This document shows positions 18,865 to 25,851 of a DNA stretch of 64,000 bases, in pieces; the first letter of the stretch is position 1, and each line of letters starts with the position of its first letter. Below the pieces are notes generated by a model, which made no database searches, was not told where the DNA came from, and worked only from the letters and a program-made list of their open reading frames with translations. The translations under genes and the position numbers were made by a program. The DNA is taken from positions 1,426,001-1,490,000 of the forward strand of contig CP074573.1 of the NCBI GenBank assembly GCA_018394295.1, in the 5' to 3' direction. The DNA is from Mycoplasmatota bacterium. Its GTDB lineage: Bacteria; Bacillota_I; Bacilli_A; Haloplasmatales; Haloplasmataceae.

Positions 18865-19048
18865 TATTTCTTTAAATTAAATATTACATTAATTAGATAT
18901 AAACATATTATTGAAAATATTTGTGAAAATTTTAACAATAATAAAGTATTACTTTTTTAATTGTATTCTCTTGACATTATATAGCTGGTCTCAACTATAG
19001 GTTACAGTATTAATCTTTCAATAAGGTTTCAATAACATTACAGTATTG
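18865..19048. other. IS110 right-end region and junction to the kinase gene
   Basis: AT-rich, no gene. It contains the proposed right boundary (ATTCTC, 18965-18970) and, directly after, TTGACA at 18971-18976. If the boundary lies a little further right, TTGACA could supply the -35 half of a promoter formed on circularisation, with TATAAG at 17486-17491 in the left end; the end points cannot be fixed from one copy. Confidence 0.4.
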
Positions 19049-20029
19049 TCATTTTTCATAAAAAATAACTTCAAATGCAGATCCTTTACCTACTTCTGAA
19101 CTTACCTTGATTGTTCCACCATGCAATCTCATAATCTGCTTTGCAAGATATAACCCAACACCCACACCTTCTGTTTCGTTATCTATTTTATAGAATCGAT
19201 TAAAAATTTTAGATAAATGTTCTCTATTTATTCCCTTTCCTTCATCAGTAATAATTATTCGTTTATCAAGTGGTGTTACTTTAGTCGAAATAGTAACTGT
19301 AGTATTACATTCCGAATACTTTATTGCATTATCTAAAATATTCGTTAACGTTTCATGCAGCCATTTTTTGTCACCATCCATAGCAAAATCATTTACTATC
19401 TCACCATATAATTCAATATCTTTTTCAAGATATTTTGTATAAACTGATTCTATAGACTTCCTAATTAATTCTGAAGCTTTAACTCCAGTAAATTTTAGGT
19501 TAATCATACCGCATTCAAGTTTGGAAATATCAAACAAAAAATAACTAAGCCATTGTAGACGACTTAACTCATTCTTCATTAATTGATTAACTTCTTTTCT
19601 TTTTGATTCATCATTGTCTAACATTAACTCATTCAGAACTTGAAGAGAACCAATTGGAGTCTTCACTTGGTGAGATATTTCAGTAATTAATTTTACAATA
19701 TTTTCTTTCTCTAATTTTGATTGTTCATACATAAACAAATTACGCTTATGTAAATTATTGATTTGATTTGAGATACTTCCTATTATTCCTTCTTCATAGA
19801 TCTCACTTTCATTATTTCCATTAATGTTTTCCTCAACATTTTTAGAAATAATTTCCAGCCGTTTTCCAATATGATTTATCGTTAGATATAGAATTAAAAT
19901 ATTAACTGTAGAAGTCATAATCAAAACTACAAAATGTTGTACGTGGAAGAACAATAATAAAAATAATATGTTAACTGTTATCATTGAAAAGAAACAAATA
20001 TATATTTTTTTATCTTTTAGCATTTTCAT
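19049..20029 (-). CDS. Sensor histidine kinase (short-loop, intramembrane-sensing type)
   Basis: 326 aa. Two adjacent membrane helices (about residues 8-45) with almost no extracytoplasmic loop, a HAMP-like linker, DHp domain with phospho-acceptor His in TEISHQVKTPIGSL, and a catalytic domain with N-box TNILDNAIKYS, G1 DEGKGI and G2 GVGVGLYLAKQ. Kinases built this way usually sense through a partner ABC transporter, which fits the FtsX exporter beyond the IS110 insertion. It overlaps the response regulator gene by about 20 bp; starts at 20035, 20029 and 20023 are possible and 20029 has the best-spaced GAGG. Confidence 0.92.
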   Translation of the reverse strand: MKMLKDKKIYICFFSMITVNILFLLLFFHVQHFVVLIMTSTVNILILYLTINHIGKRLEIISKNVEENINGNNESEIYEEGIIGSISNQINNLHKRNLFMYEQSKLEKENIVKLITEISHQVKTPIGSLQVLNELMLDNDESKRKEVNQLMKNELSRLQWLSYFLFDISKLECGMINLKFTGVKASELIRKSIESVYTKYLEKDIELYGEIVNDFAMDGDKKWLHETLTNILDNAIKYSECNTTVTISTKVTPLDKRIIITDEGKGINREHLSKIFNRFYKIDNETEGVGVGLYLAKQIMRLHGGTIKVSSEVGKGSAFEVIFYEK

Positions 20030-20681
20030 CCCCATTCCTCATGAACACGTATCCAAGACCTCTAATTGTTTTAATTTTGTCATCACCAATTTTTTCTCTT
20101 AATCTTCTTATATTAACACTCACGGTATTGTCATTTACATATTTACCATCACTATCCCATATTTCAGCTAAAATTTGCTCTCTTGATACTACTTTACTTG
20201 CATTCCTAATTAGATATTTAAGTAACTTATATTCAGTCGATGAAAGAATGATTTCATTGTTATTTACAAAAACTTTCATTGAATCGTTATTTATTGTAAG
20301 GTTACCAATGGTTATGATTTTAATTTCATTATTTTTATAAAATATTTTGTTTATTCGAGCTATCAATTCACTTACGTAAAATGGTTTAGTAATATAGTCA
20401 TATGCACCAATATTCAATCCTGTAACTACATTCATTTCATCGTCTAAAGCACTTAAAAATATTACTGGAACTCCATAAACTTTATATAATTCATGCAATT
20501 CAAACCCATTGCCATCTGGAAGCATAATATCAAAAACAGCAAGATCTACTTGTTCTGTAAATAATGATTTAGCCTCTTTTACCGAAGATGCTTTAATCAC
20601 ACTAAATCCATTATTTATTAACGCTTTCTCTATTGCATATCTATATGAGTAATCATCTTCTACTAAAAATATTTTTTTCAT
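20010..20681 (-). CDS. OmpR/PhoB-family response regulator
   Basis: 223 aa. Receiver domain (1-118) with acidic pocket VEDD, phospho-acceptor Asp in LAVFDIMLPDGNG, and conserved Thr/Lys (FLSA, ITKPFYVSEL). Winged-helix DNA-binding domain (about 125-220) with KYVNDNTVSVNIRRLREKIG and GLGYVF. Transcribed first, overlapping the kinase gene. A TATAAT -10 lies at 20749-20754 on the minus strand. The phased TTGGGTGCA array starts about 50 bases upstream of that and is a candidate site for its own regulation. Confidence 0.95.
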   Translation of the reverse strand: MKKIFLVEDDYSYRYAIEKALINNGFSVIKASSVKEAKSLFTEQVDLAVFDIMLPDGNGFELHELYKVYGVPVIFLSALDDEMNVVTGLNIGAYDYITKPFYVSELIARINKIFYKNNEIKIITIGNLTINNDSMKVFVNNNEIILSSTEYKLLKYLIRNASKVVSREQILAEIWDSDGKYVNDNTVSVNIRRLREKIGDDKIKTIRGLGYVFMRNGDENAKR

Positions 20682-20799
20682 TTAATCACCTATCCTTGTC
20701 TTGTTAGTTGACCTTACATTAATTTTATTAACTTACTTTACAATACTTATTATACAATACTTTAACCGAATAAAAGTGACAATTTTGTAATATTAATAA

Positions 20800-20958
20800 T
20801 GCACCCATAAATGGTGATTTGGGTGCATCACTTTTGCTCTTGGGTGCATTTTCACTTGCTTGGGTGCATAAAAATATTTTTGGGTGCATTTTGAAGTCGT
20901 TGGGTGCAAACTTTTTATTTTGGGTGCAACTTTTAACGTTTCCCATTAATTGGGTGCA
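20800..20958. repeat. Helically phased array of seven TTGGGTGCA repeats
   Basis: Exact 9-mers TTGGGTGCA begin at 20819, 20840, 20860, 20880, 20900, 20920 and 20950, with steps of 21, 20, 20, 20, 20 and 30 bp. The spacers are unrelated in sequence. An inverted copy TGCACCCA lies at 20800-20807, and a partial inverted copy (TTGCACC) near 20996. A 20-bp step is not a multiple of three, so this is not protein repetition; two helical turns per step put all copies on one face of the DNA. The array lies between the response regulator promoter and the tRNA terminator. Function is unknown: regulator binding array, iteron-like element or DNA-bending site. Confidence 0.9.
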
Positions 20959-21003
20959 CATTTCGCCTGTGTGGGCTTGTTTTGGAATAAACCTATTGCA
21001 CCT

Positions 21004-21035
21004 AAAAAAAAAAGCCCTTTGTTTAAGACTTTCTT
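21004..21035 (-). terminator. Terminator of the tRNA operon
   Basis: Minus strand AAGAAAGTC / GGCTTTTT stem followed by ten T, about 40 bases beyond the tRNA-Leu 3' end. Confidence 0.7.
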
Positions 21036-21074
21036 GTAAAAAGTTAAATTGTATTAACTTGTATGTACTTTTTT

Positions 21075-21158
21075 GGTGCGAACGGGGGGACTTGAACCCC
21101 CACGGTATATACCACATGCCCCTCAAGCATGCGCGTCTACCAATTCCGCCACGTCCGC
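21075..21158 (-). tRNA. tRNA-Leu (GAG)
   Basis: 84 nt on the minus strand with encoded CCA. Acceptor stem GCGGACG / CGTTCGC, anticodon stem CATGC / GCATG around loop TTGAGGG (anticodon GAG), a long variable arm as in class II tRNAs, and T-arm GGGGGTTCAAGTCCCCC. Cotranscribed 12 bases after tRNA-Val. Confidence 0.96.
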
Positions 21159-21170
21159 AAAATAAAAAAA

Positions 21171-21246
21171 TGGTGGAGATTGACGGGCTCGAACCGCCGA
21201 CCCTCTGCTTGTAAGGCAGATGCTCTCCCAACTGAGCTAAACCTCC
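21171..21246 (-). tRNA. tRNA-Val (TAC)
   Basis: 76 nt on the minus strand with encoded CCA. Acceptor GGAGGTT / AATCTCC, D-arm TAGCTCAGTTGGGAGAGCA, anticodon loop CTTACAA (anticodon TAC) and T-arm with GGTTCGAGCC. First gene of a two-tRNA operon. Confidence 0.97.
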
Positions 21247-21372
21247 ATTCATCTTATACAATTAGTATTATAACTATTTTATTAAAATTGTCAATAGAAT
21301 TCTATTATTTTACGGTTAAATAGTAATTTATGACTCATGATATAAGTAAGGAATAATTTAGGAGGTATATAG

Positions 21373-21510
21373 TTGATTACTAAGATATTAATAACCCTTG
21401 GTATTATATTTATATTGTTTATTTTACTATGTATTTATTCTTGTTTTATTATGAGTGGTCGAATCAGTGAAGCAGAAAGAAGAGCTGAAATAAATAATAA
21501 AAATAGTTAA
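21373..21510 (+). CDS. Small single-pass membrane protein (TTG start)
   Basis: 45 aa: a hydrophobic N-terminal helix (ITKILITLGIIFILFILLCI) and a short charged tail SEAERRAEINNKN. A strong GGAGG lies seven bases before a TTG codon, and the gene is closed by its own terminator three bases after the stop. Predicted topology is one helix with a cytoplasmic charged tail. Size and layout resemble YtzI-like small proteins of Bacillus, but similarity is too short to name it. Confidence 0.6.
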   Translation: MITKILITLGIIFILFILLCIYSCFIMSGRISEAERRAEINNKNS

Positions 21511-21540
21511 AAAGCTGCATCAATTGATGCAGCCTCTTTT
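21511..21540. terminator. Bidirectional terminator between the small membrane protein and yneF
   Basis: Perfect stem from palindrome GCTGCATCAATTGATGCAGC (21514-21533), with T-rich DNA after it on the plus strand and five T on the minus strand. It serves both convergent genes. Confidence 0.88.
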
Positions 21541-21541
21541 C

Positions 21542-21799
21542 TTACTTCTTCTTTTCTTTTTTTGCTGATTTAAATTCATATTGTGAATTAATATTTTTCA
21601 TTACTTGACGCACTTGTTTTTCAGATGGTGTTCTTCCCATTTGAGCCATCATTGTACGTACAATATCCTCTGTTATAGGCGGATTATCTTTTAAGTATTT
21701 CATCATATATTTTCTTGCGATAAAGAAACCTAATAAGATCCCTACAACAATCGTTAATACTATGATTAATACAAATAGCCAAATTTGAAATTGTAACAT
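21542..21799 (-). CDS. yneF: YneF family (UPF0154) membrane protein
   Basis: 85 aa with one N-terminal membrane helix (LFVLIIVLTIVVGILLGFFI) and conserved cytoplasmic motif ARKYMMKYLKDNPPITEDIV plus MMAQMGRTPSEKQVRQ, which defines UPF0154. Function is unknown in the family. B. subtilis also keeps yneF close to tkt and lexA, which supports the name. AAAGGAGG ribosome site and its own terminator. Confidence 0.9.
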   Translation of the reverse strand: MLQFQIWLFVLIIVLTIVVGILLGFFIARKYMMKYLKDNPPITEDIVRTMMAQMGRTPSEKQVRQVMKNINSQYEFKSAKKEKKK

Positions 21800-21860
21800 A
21801 TTGTATATCCTCCTTTATATCATAACTAATAATACTTTATTTTTAATTAAAAATCAATAT

Positions 21861-23837
21861 TTACATTAAACTTTTAAATTGTTTTACCACATTTGGAACT
21901 GTAAATCCAAATTTTTCTAAAACTTCATTTGCTTTTCCTGAAGCACCAAATGTTTCTACTCCTAAAACTTTACCATCTAATCCTACATATTTATGCCAAC
22001 CAAATGGTGTTGCCATTTCTACTGCTAAACGACGTCTAATTTTTTTAGGAAGTATTTGTTCTTTATATAAATCATCTTGAGCATCGAATAATTCCATCGA
22101 TACAACACTTACCACTCGAACAAAGATATTCTCTTTTTCAAGTTCTTTTTGTGCTTCAATCGCTAAATTAACTTCAGAACCAGATGCTAATATAATACCA
22201 TCCATCTTATCTTGATTTGCTTCACTAACGACATAAGCACCTTTTTTAACATCTTCATAAACATTTTCAGACACAGTCTCAACATTTTGTCTTGTTAAAA
22301 CAAAAGCGACTGGTTTATCTTTTGTATTTAAAGCTAAATGATAGCAAGCAGCTGTTTCATTTCCATCACATGGACGTAATACTAACATGTTAGGAATTGA
22401 TCGTAACATAGCTAATTGTTCTACTGGTTCATGCGTTGGTCCATCTTCTCCAACAGCGATACTATCATGTGTTAAGATATACATAACAGGTAATTTCATT
22501 AACGCTGCCATTCTAATTGCAGGTTTAAAGTAATCACTAAATACAAAGAATGTAGAACAAAATACTTTTAATCCACCATGTAAGGCAATCCCATTACAAA
22601 TGGTTGCCATCGCAAATTCTCTTACTCCAAAGAAGATATTTCTTCCAGTATAATGACCCGGTGCAAAAGCTTCTTCACCCTTAATAATTGCTTTAGTTGA
22701 TGCTGTTAAATCCGCTGCTCCACCTACTAAATTAGGAATAACTTTAGCTGCTTCATTTAAACATTCATGACTATAATTACGTGTAGCATTTGAATGACCT
22801 AATTCATATTTAGGTAAAACTTCAGTTAAATTAACATCTAACTCATTATTCATACACTTTAAAAATTCTTGATAGTCATTATGATATTGTGCTTCATATA
22901 ATCTTAAATTCTTTTCCCATTCGTTAAACGCTTCAGTACCACGGTTAACAACAGTTTCATTAAAATGTTCATAAACTTCATTAGGAACTTCAAATGGTTT
23001 ATAATCCCATTTGTAAACATCCTTTGCAGCTCGTCCACTTTCTTCACCTAGTGGTGAACCATGAACTTTATTTGTTCCTTGATTTTTAGCACCATATCCT
23101 ATCACAGTTTTGATTTCAATAATAGATGGCTTATCTATATTACTTTTAGCACTTTCTATCGCAAGATTTATGGAACTTAAATCATTCCCATCTTCAACTA
23201 AATCATAATGCCAACCCATCGCTTCATATTTAGCTTTAATATCTTCATTAAATGATTGTTCTTTCTTTCCATCTAAAGTAATATTATTTGAATCATATAG
23301 TACTACTAATTTGCCTAATTTCATATGACCAGCTAAAGAAACTGCTTCATTGGTGACACCTTCCATTAAATCGCCATCACCACAAATGACATAAGTATAA
23401 TGATCGACTAATGTGATATCTTTTTTATTAAACTTTTCAGAAAAAAACTTTTCAGCTATTGCCATCCCTATTCCCATAGGGATCCCTTGTCCTAATGGAC
23501 CACTAGTTGCATCCACTCCTGGTGTATGTCTAAATTCAGGGTGACCTGGAGTTAAACTATCTAATTGACGAAATTGTTTTAAATCATCAATTGTTACATC
23601 ATATCCACTTAAATGTAACATGGCATATTGTAACATAGACCCATGCCCTGCTGCTAAAACAAAACGATCACGATTAAACCATAATGGATCTTTTGAATAT
23701 ACTTCAAGATGCTTTGTCCAAAGCGTGTAAGCCATTGGTGCTGCGCCTAAGACAATACCTGGGTGTCCACTATTTGCTTTATTAATAGCGTCAATACCTA
23801 AAACCCTAATTGAATTAATAGATAAATCACTTATCAT
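21861..23837 (-). CDS. tkt: Transketolase
   Basis: 658 aa, full length. Thiamine-diphosphate enzyme of the non-oxidative pentose phosphate pathway that moves two-carbon units between sugar phosphates. ThDP-binding motif GDGDLMEGVTNEA ends in YDSNNITLDG near residues 155-190. N-terminal GHPGIVLGAAPMAYTLW, central HDSIAVGEDGPTHEP and a C-terminal transketolase domain are all present. GGAGG six bases before the ATG. It sits divergently from ferredoxin and lexA and next to yneF, as in Bacillus. Confidence 0.98.
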   Translation of the reverse strand: MISDLSINSIRVLGIDAINKANSGHPGIVLGAAPMAYTLWTKHLEVYSKDPLWFNRDRFVLAAGHGSMLQYAMLHLSGYDVTIDDLKQFRQLDSLTPGHPEFRHTPGVDATSGPLGQGIPMGIGMAIAEKFFSEKFNKKDITLVDHYTYVICGDGDLMEGVTNEAVSLAGHMKLGKLVVLYDSNNITLDGKKEQSFNEDIKAKYEAMGWHYDLVEDGNDLSSINLAIESAKSNIDKPSIIEIKTVIGYGAKNQGTNKVHGSPLGEESGRAAKDVYKWDYKPFEVPNEVYEHFNETVVNRGTEAFNEWEKNLRLYEAQYHNDYQEFLKCMNNELDVNLTEVLPKYELGHSNATRNYSHECLNEAAKVIPNLVGGAADLTASTKAIIKGEEAFAPGHYTGRNIFFGVREFAMATICNGIALHGGLKVFCSTFFVFSDYFKPAIRMAALMKLPVMYILTHDSIAVGEDGPTHEPVEQLAMLRSIPNMLVLRPCDGNETAACYHLALNTKDKPVAFVLTRQNVETVSENVYEDVKKGAYVVSEANQDKMDGIILASGSEVNLAIEAQKELEKENIFVRVVSVVSMELFDAQDDLYKEQILPKKIRRRLAVEMATPFGWHKYVGLDGKVLGVETFGASGKANEVLEKFGFTVPNVVKQFKSLM

Positions 23838-23989
23838 CGAAAAACCTCCATTAATAGATTACTTTAAAAATTATATAACACTTTAATCCAATTTTAAACA
23901 AAATTTACAAATTTTTTTATATGAATTCTTTATTTTATAATATTTTATGGTAAAATAGAGTCGATAGATTCGAAAAGGAGGAGTACGTA

Positions 23990-24157
23990 ATGCCAAGAAA
24001 AATTACTGACAATTGTATCGCTTGCGGTTCTTGTGCTGCAGTTTGTCCTGTTGATTGTATATCAGAAGGAGATATCTACGTAATTGATGAGGACGTTTGT
24101 ATCGACTGTGGTGCTTGCCAAGACGAGTGTCCTACAGATGCTATTGTTGAAGCATAA
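23990..24157 (+). CDS. 2[4Fe-4S] ferredoxin
   Basis: 55-aa electron carrier with two classic cluster motifs: CIACGSCAAVCPVDC and CIDCGACQDECPTDA, eight cysteines in all. The sequence is a clostridial-type low-potential ferredoxin, suggesting anaerobic redox chemistry. AAGGAGG lies about ten bases upstream of the ATG. An extended -10 (TGGTAAAAT, 23948-23956) is the likely promoter, and a strong terminator follows directly, so it is monocistronic. Confidence 0.97.
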   Translation: MPRKITDNCIACGSCAAVCPVDCISEGDIYVIDEDVCIDCGACQDECPTDAIVEA

Positions 24158-24167
24158 ATTTTCTATA

Positions 24168-24206
24168 AATAACTTCTGCTAGTAATTAGTAGAAGTTATT
24201 TTTTTT
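24168..24206 (+). terminator. Ferredoxin terminator
   Basis: Long stem AATAACTTCT-CTA / TAG-AGAAGTTATT followed by a run of T, between the ferredoxin stop and the lexA promoter. Confidence 0.92.
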
Positions 24207-24208
24207 GT

Positions 24209-24222
24209 TAAACAAACGTTTG
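24209..24222 (+). promoter_or_regulatory. Putative SOS (LexA) box
   Basis: TAAAC-AAAC-GTTTG has the GAAC-N4-GTTC geometry of the Bacillus LexA operator with the outer bases changed. It overlaps the -35 hexamer of the lexA promoter, so binding would give autorepression. Inferred from position and symmetry. Confidence 0.5.
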
Positions 24223-24248
24223 CTTTTTGTAATTATTTTTTATATAAT
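24220..24248 (+). promoter_or_regulatory. Sigma-A promoter of lexA
   Basis: TTGCTT, 17 bases, TATAAT. The start codon lies about 20 bases after the -10 element, leaving a short leader. Confidence 0.8.
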
Positions 24249-24268
24249 AGAAACAAGAGGTGATGATC

Positions 24269-24874
24269 ATGAAAACAATATCTCCAAAACAGCAAGAAAT
24301 TTTAAATTTTATTGATGAATTCATTACAGATAGAGGATATCCACCGACCGTTCGTGAAATTGGAAAAGCTGTGCATTTATCTTCAAGCGCTTCAGTTCAT
24401 TCACAACTCAATAAATTAGAAGCCAAAGGTTATATTAAAAAGGATGCAACAACATCTAGAGCGATTAATATTGTTAAAGAAGATAAAAATCAATTTATTT
24501 CAATTCCTATGGTAGGTTTAGTCACAGCTGGTAATCCCATTGAAGCAATAGAAAATGTAACTGATTATTTTCCTGTTCCAAGTAATTTAATTAAAGGAAA
24601 TGAAGTTGTATTTGGTTTAGAAATTTCTGGTAATAGTATGAAAAACGCTGGCATTTTAGACCATGACAAAGTTATTATACGTAAAACTGATGTTGCTAGT
24701 AATGGTGAAATTGTCGTTGCTTTAACTAATAATAATGAAGCTACAGTAAAAAGGTTTTATAAAGAAAAAGATCATTTTCGCTTACAACCAGAAAACGATG
24801 ATTTTGAGCCAATTATTTTAAACGATGTTAAAATAATTGGCAAAGTGATTGGTGTTTTTAGAGACTTGAGCTAA
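24269..24874 (+). CDS. lexA: SOS regulator LexA (repressor with latent self-cleaving protease)
   Basis: 201 aa. N-terminal winged helix (1-65; TVREIGKAVHLSSSASVHSQ) and C-terminal S24 peptidase domain. The cleavage bond is Ala-Gly in LVTAGNP, the catalytic serine is in EISGNSMKNAG and the catalytic lysine in EATVKRFYK. RecA-stimulated self-cleavage relieves repression of DNA-repair genes after damage. I place the start at 24269 with GAGG upstream rather than the GTG three codons earlier. A candidate operator overlaps its own promoter, and the terminator stem includes the stop codon. Confidence 0.97.
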   Translation: MKTISPKQQEILNFIDEFITDRGYPPTVREIGKAVHLSSSASVHSQLNKLEAKGYIKKDATTSRAINIVKEDKNQFISIPMVGLVTAGNPIEAIENVTDYFPVPSNLIKGNEVVFGLEISGNSMKNAGILDHDKVIIRKTDVASNGEIVVALTNNNEATVKRFYKEKDHFRLQPENDDFEPIILNDVKIIGKVIGVFRDLS

Positions 24875-24894
24875 TAATAATTAGCTCTTTTTTT
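24868..24894 (+). terminator. lexA terminator
   Basis: GAGCTAA / TTAGCTC stem with a six-base loop and seven T; the stem begins in the last codons of lexA and the T-run abuts the 3' end of convergent spoVK. Confidence 0.85.
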
Positions 24895-25723
24895 ATACAA
24901 AATCATCTTCATCTAGAAACATCATATTTTGAGTACTTCTACTTAAAAATACTTTCATATCATGTTGTCTTATAATACTTTCAATTAAATTACGAATAAA
25001 TCGACCATTATACTTTAATAGTGGACTATTTTGTGACCCTAACTTATTTAAGTAATTATTAAATCTTTTATCAAATCCCTTACTATATTCATAACCATTC
25101 ATTTTTATTGTGTATCTAAATATTTGTTTTAATTCATTCATATCATAGTCTTCGAAAAATAATTTAATTGGAAATCGTGAATTTAATCCTTTATTATTAT
25201 GCAACATAACTTCAATTTTTTCTTTATAACCTGCTAAAATTACAATAAAATCTTCATGATGGTCTTCGACGAATTTTAAAATAATATCAATTGCTTCATT
25301 CCCGAAATCTTTGTAATCCTCATTATATAAACTATAGGCTTCGTCAATAAAAAGTACACCACCTTTTGCTTCTTCTAATATTCCTTTTGTTTTTATCGTC
25401 GTTTGTCCAATATATTCACCAATTAAATCACTACGATCAATTTCAACCAAATGTCCTTTACTTAAATACTGGATGTCTTTAAACATTTCAGCCACTTTTC
25501 GTGCAATTGTTGTTTTTCCTGTTCCAGGATTTCCATAAAAAATCATATTTAAAGCTTGTTTTTTTACCAGCATATTATGATTCTCTTTAATTTTATTCAC
25601 TTCGTTTAATGCATATATCGCAAATAATTCTTTAATAATATTATCTAATCCAATGATGCCTTGAAAATATTTTTCCTTAAATTTTTTATATTCATAATGA
25701 TTTGTGATTTCATAAAGATTCAT
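24893..25723 (-). CDS. spoVK: Stage V sporulation protein K-like AAA+ ATPase
   Basis: 276 aa. CbxX/CfqX-type AAA+ ATPase: ELFAIYALNEVNKIKE region, Walker A GNPGTGKTTIARKVAEMF, Walker B GGVLFIDEAYSLY, sensor AGYKEKIEVML and arginine motif NSRFPIKL. In Bacillus SpoVK is made in the mother cell and is needed for late spore maturation. The start is uncertain: I prefer ATG 25723, because the more upstream ATG (25753) would overlap a sigma-E-like -10 box. It lies convergent to lexA. Confidence 0.85.
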   Translation of the reverse strand: MNLYEITNHYEYKKFKEKYFQGIIGLDNIIKELFAIYALNEVNKIKENHNMLVKKQALNMIFYGNPGTGKTTIARKVAEMFKDIQYLSKGHLVEIDRSDLIGEYIGQTTIKTKGILEEAKGGVLFIDEAYSLYNEDYKDFGNEAIDIILKFVEDHHEDFIVILAGYKEKIEVMLHNNKGLNSRFPIKLFFEDYDMNELKQIFRYTIKMNGYEYSKGFDKRFNNYLNKLGSQNSPLLKYNGRFIRNLIESIIRQHDMKVFLSRSTQNMMFLDEDDFV

Positions 25724-25742
25724 ATTATCACACTCACAATAC

Positions 25743-25750
25743 ATTATATG
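25743..25750 (-). promoter_or_regulatory. Possible sigma-E-type -10 element of spoVK
   Basis: CATATAAT matches the sigma-E -10 consensus CATACAAT at seven of eight positions and would place the start about 12 bases before the chosen ATG. The -35 is not convincing. Confidence 0.35.
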
Positions 25751-25820
25751 CATAAATATAAAAGTTTCTATAAATAATTAATCCAGATAAAAAACTTACT
25801 GTAAAACATATTTCTTTAAC

Positions 25821-25842
25821 AAAAAAAACCTCAATTGAGGTT
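25821..25842 (-). terminator. lepA terminator
   Basis: Minus strand AACCTCAATTGAGGTT stem followed by a long T-run, immediately downstream of the lepA stop. Confidence 0.88.
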
Positions 25843-25851
25843 TTTTAGTTT

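Larger units (their letters stand above)
17483..18969 (+). mobile_element. IS110-family insertion sequence
   Basis: Complete-looking element: structured leader, one transposase gene and about 100 bases of right end. IS110 elements lack long terminal inverted repeats, so the limits are tentative. ATTCTC occurs at both proposed ends (17479-17484 and 18965-18970), giving about 1.49 kb, a normal size for the family. It lies between an ABC exporter operon and the two-component genes and reads on the opposite strand to both. No second copy is present in this window. Confidence 0.7.

Noticed and set aside
18971-18997. TTGACA as a normal promoter driving a downstream gene
   Set aside because: No plus-strand gene follows and no -10 lies at suitable spacing; at best it is an IS-junction promoter half.
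20800-20958. CRISPR array
   Set aside because: Repeats are only 9 bp with 11-21 bp spacers and there are no cas genes.
20728-21261. 177-codon minus-strand frame beginning NGGLAQLGEHLPYK
   Set aside because: It is the translation of tRNA-Val and tRNA-Leu plus the TTGGGTGCA array; the peptide is the well-known artefact of reading tRNA genes as protein.
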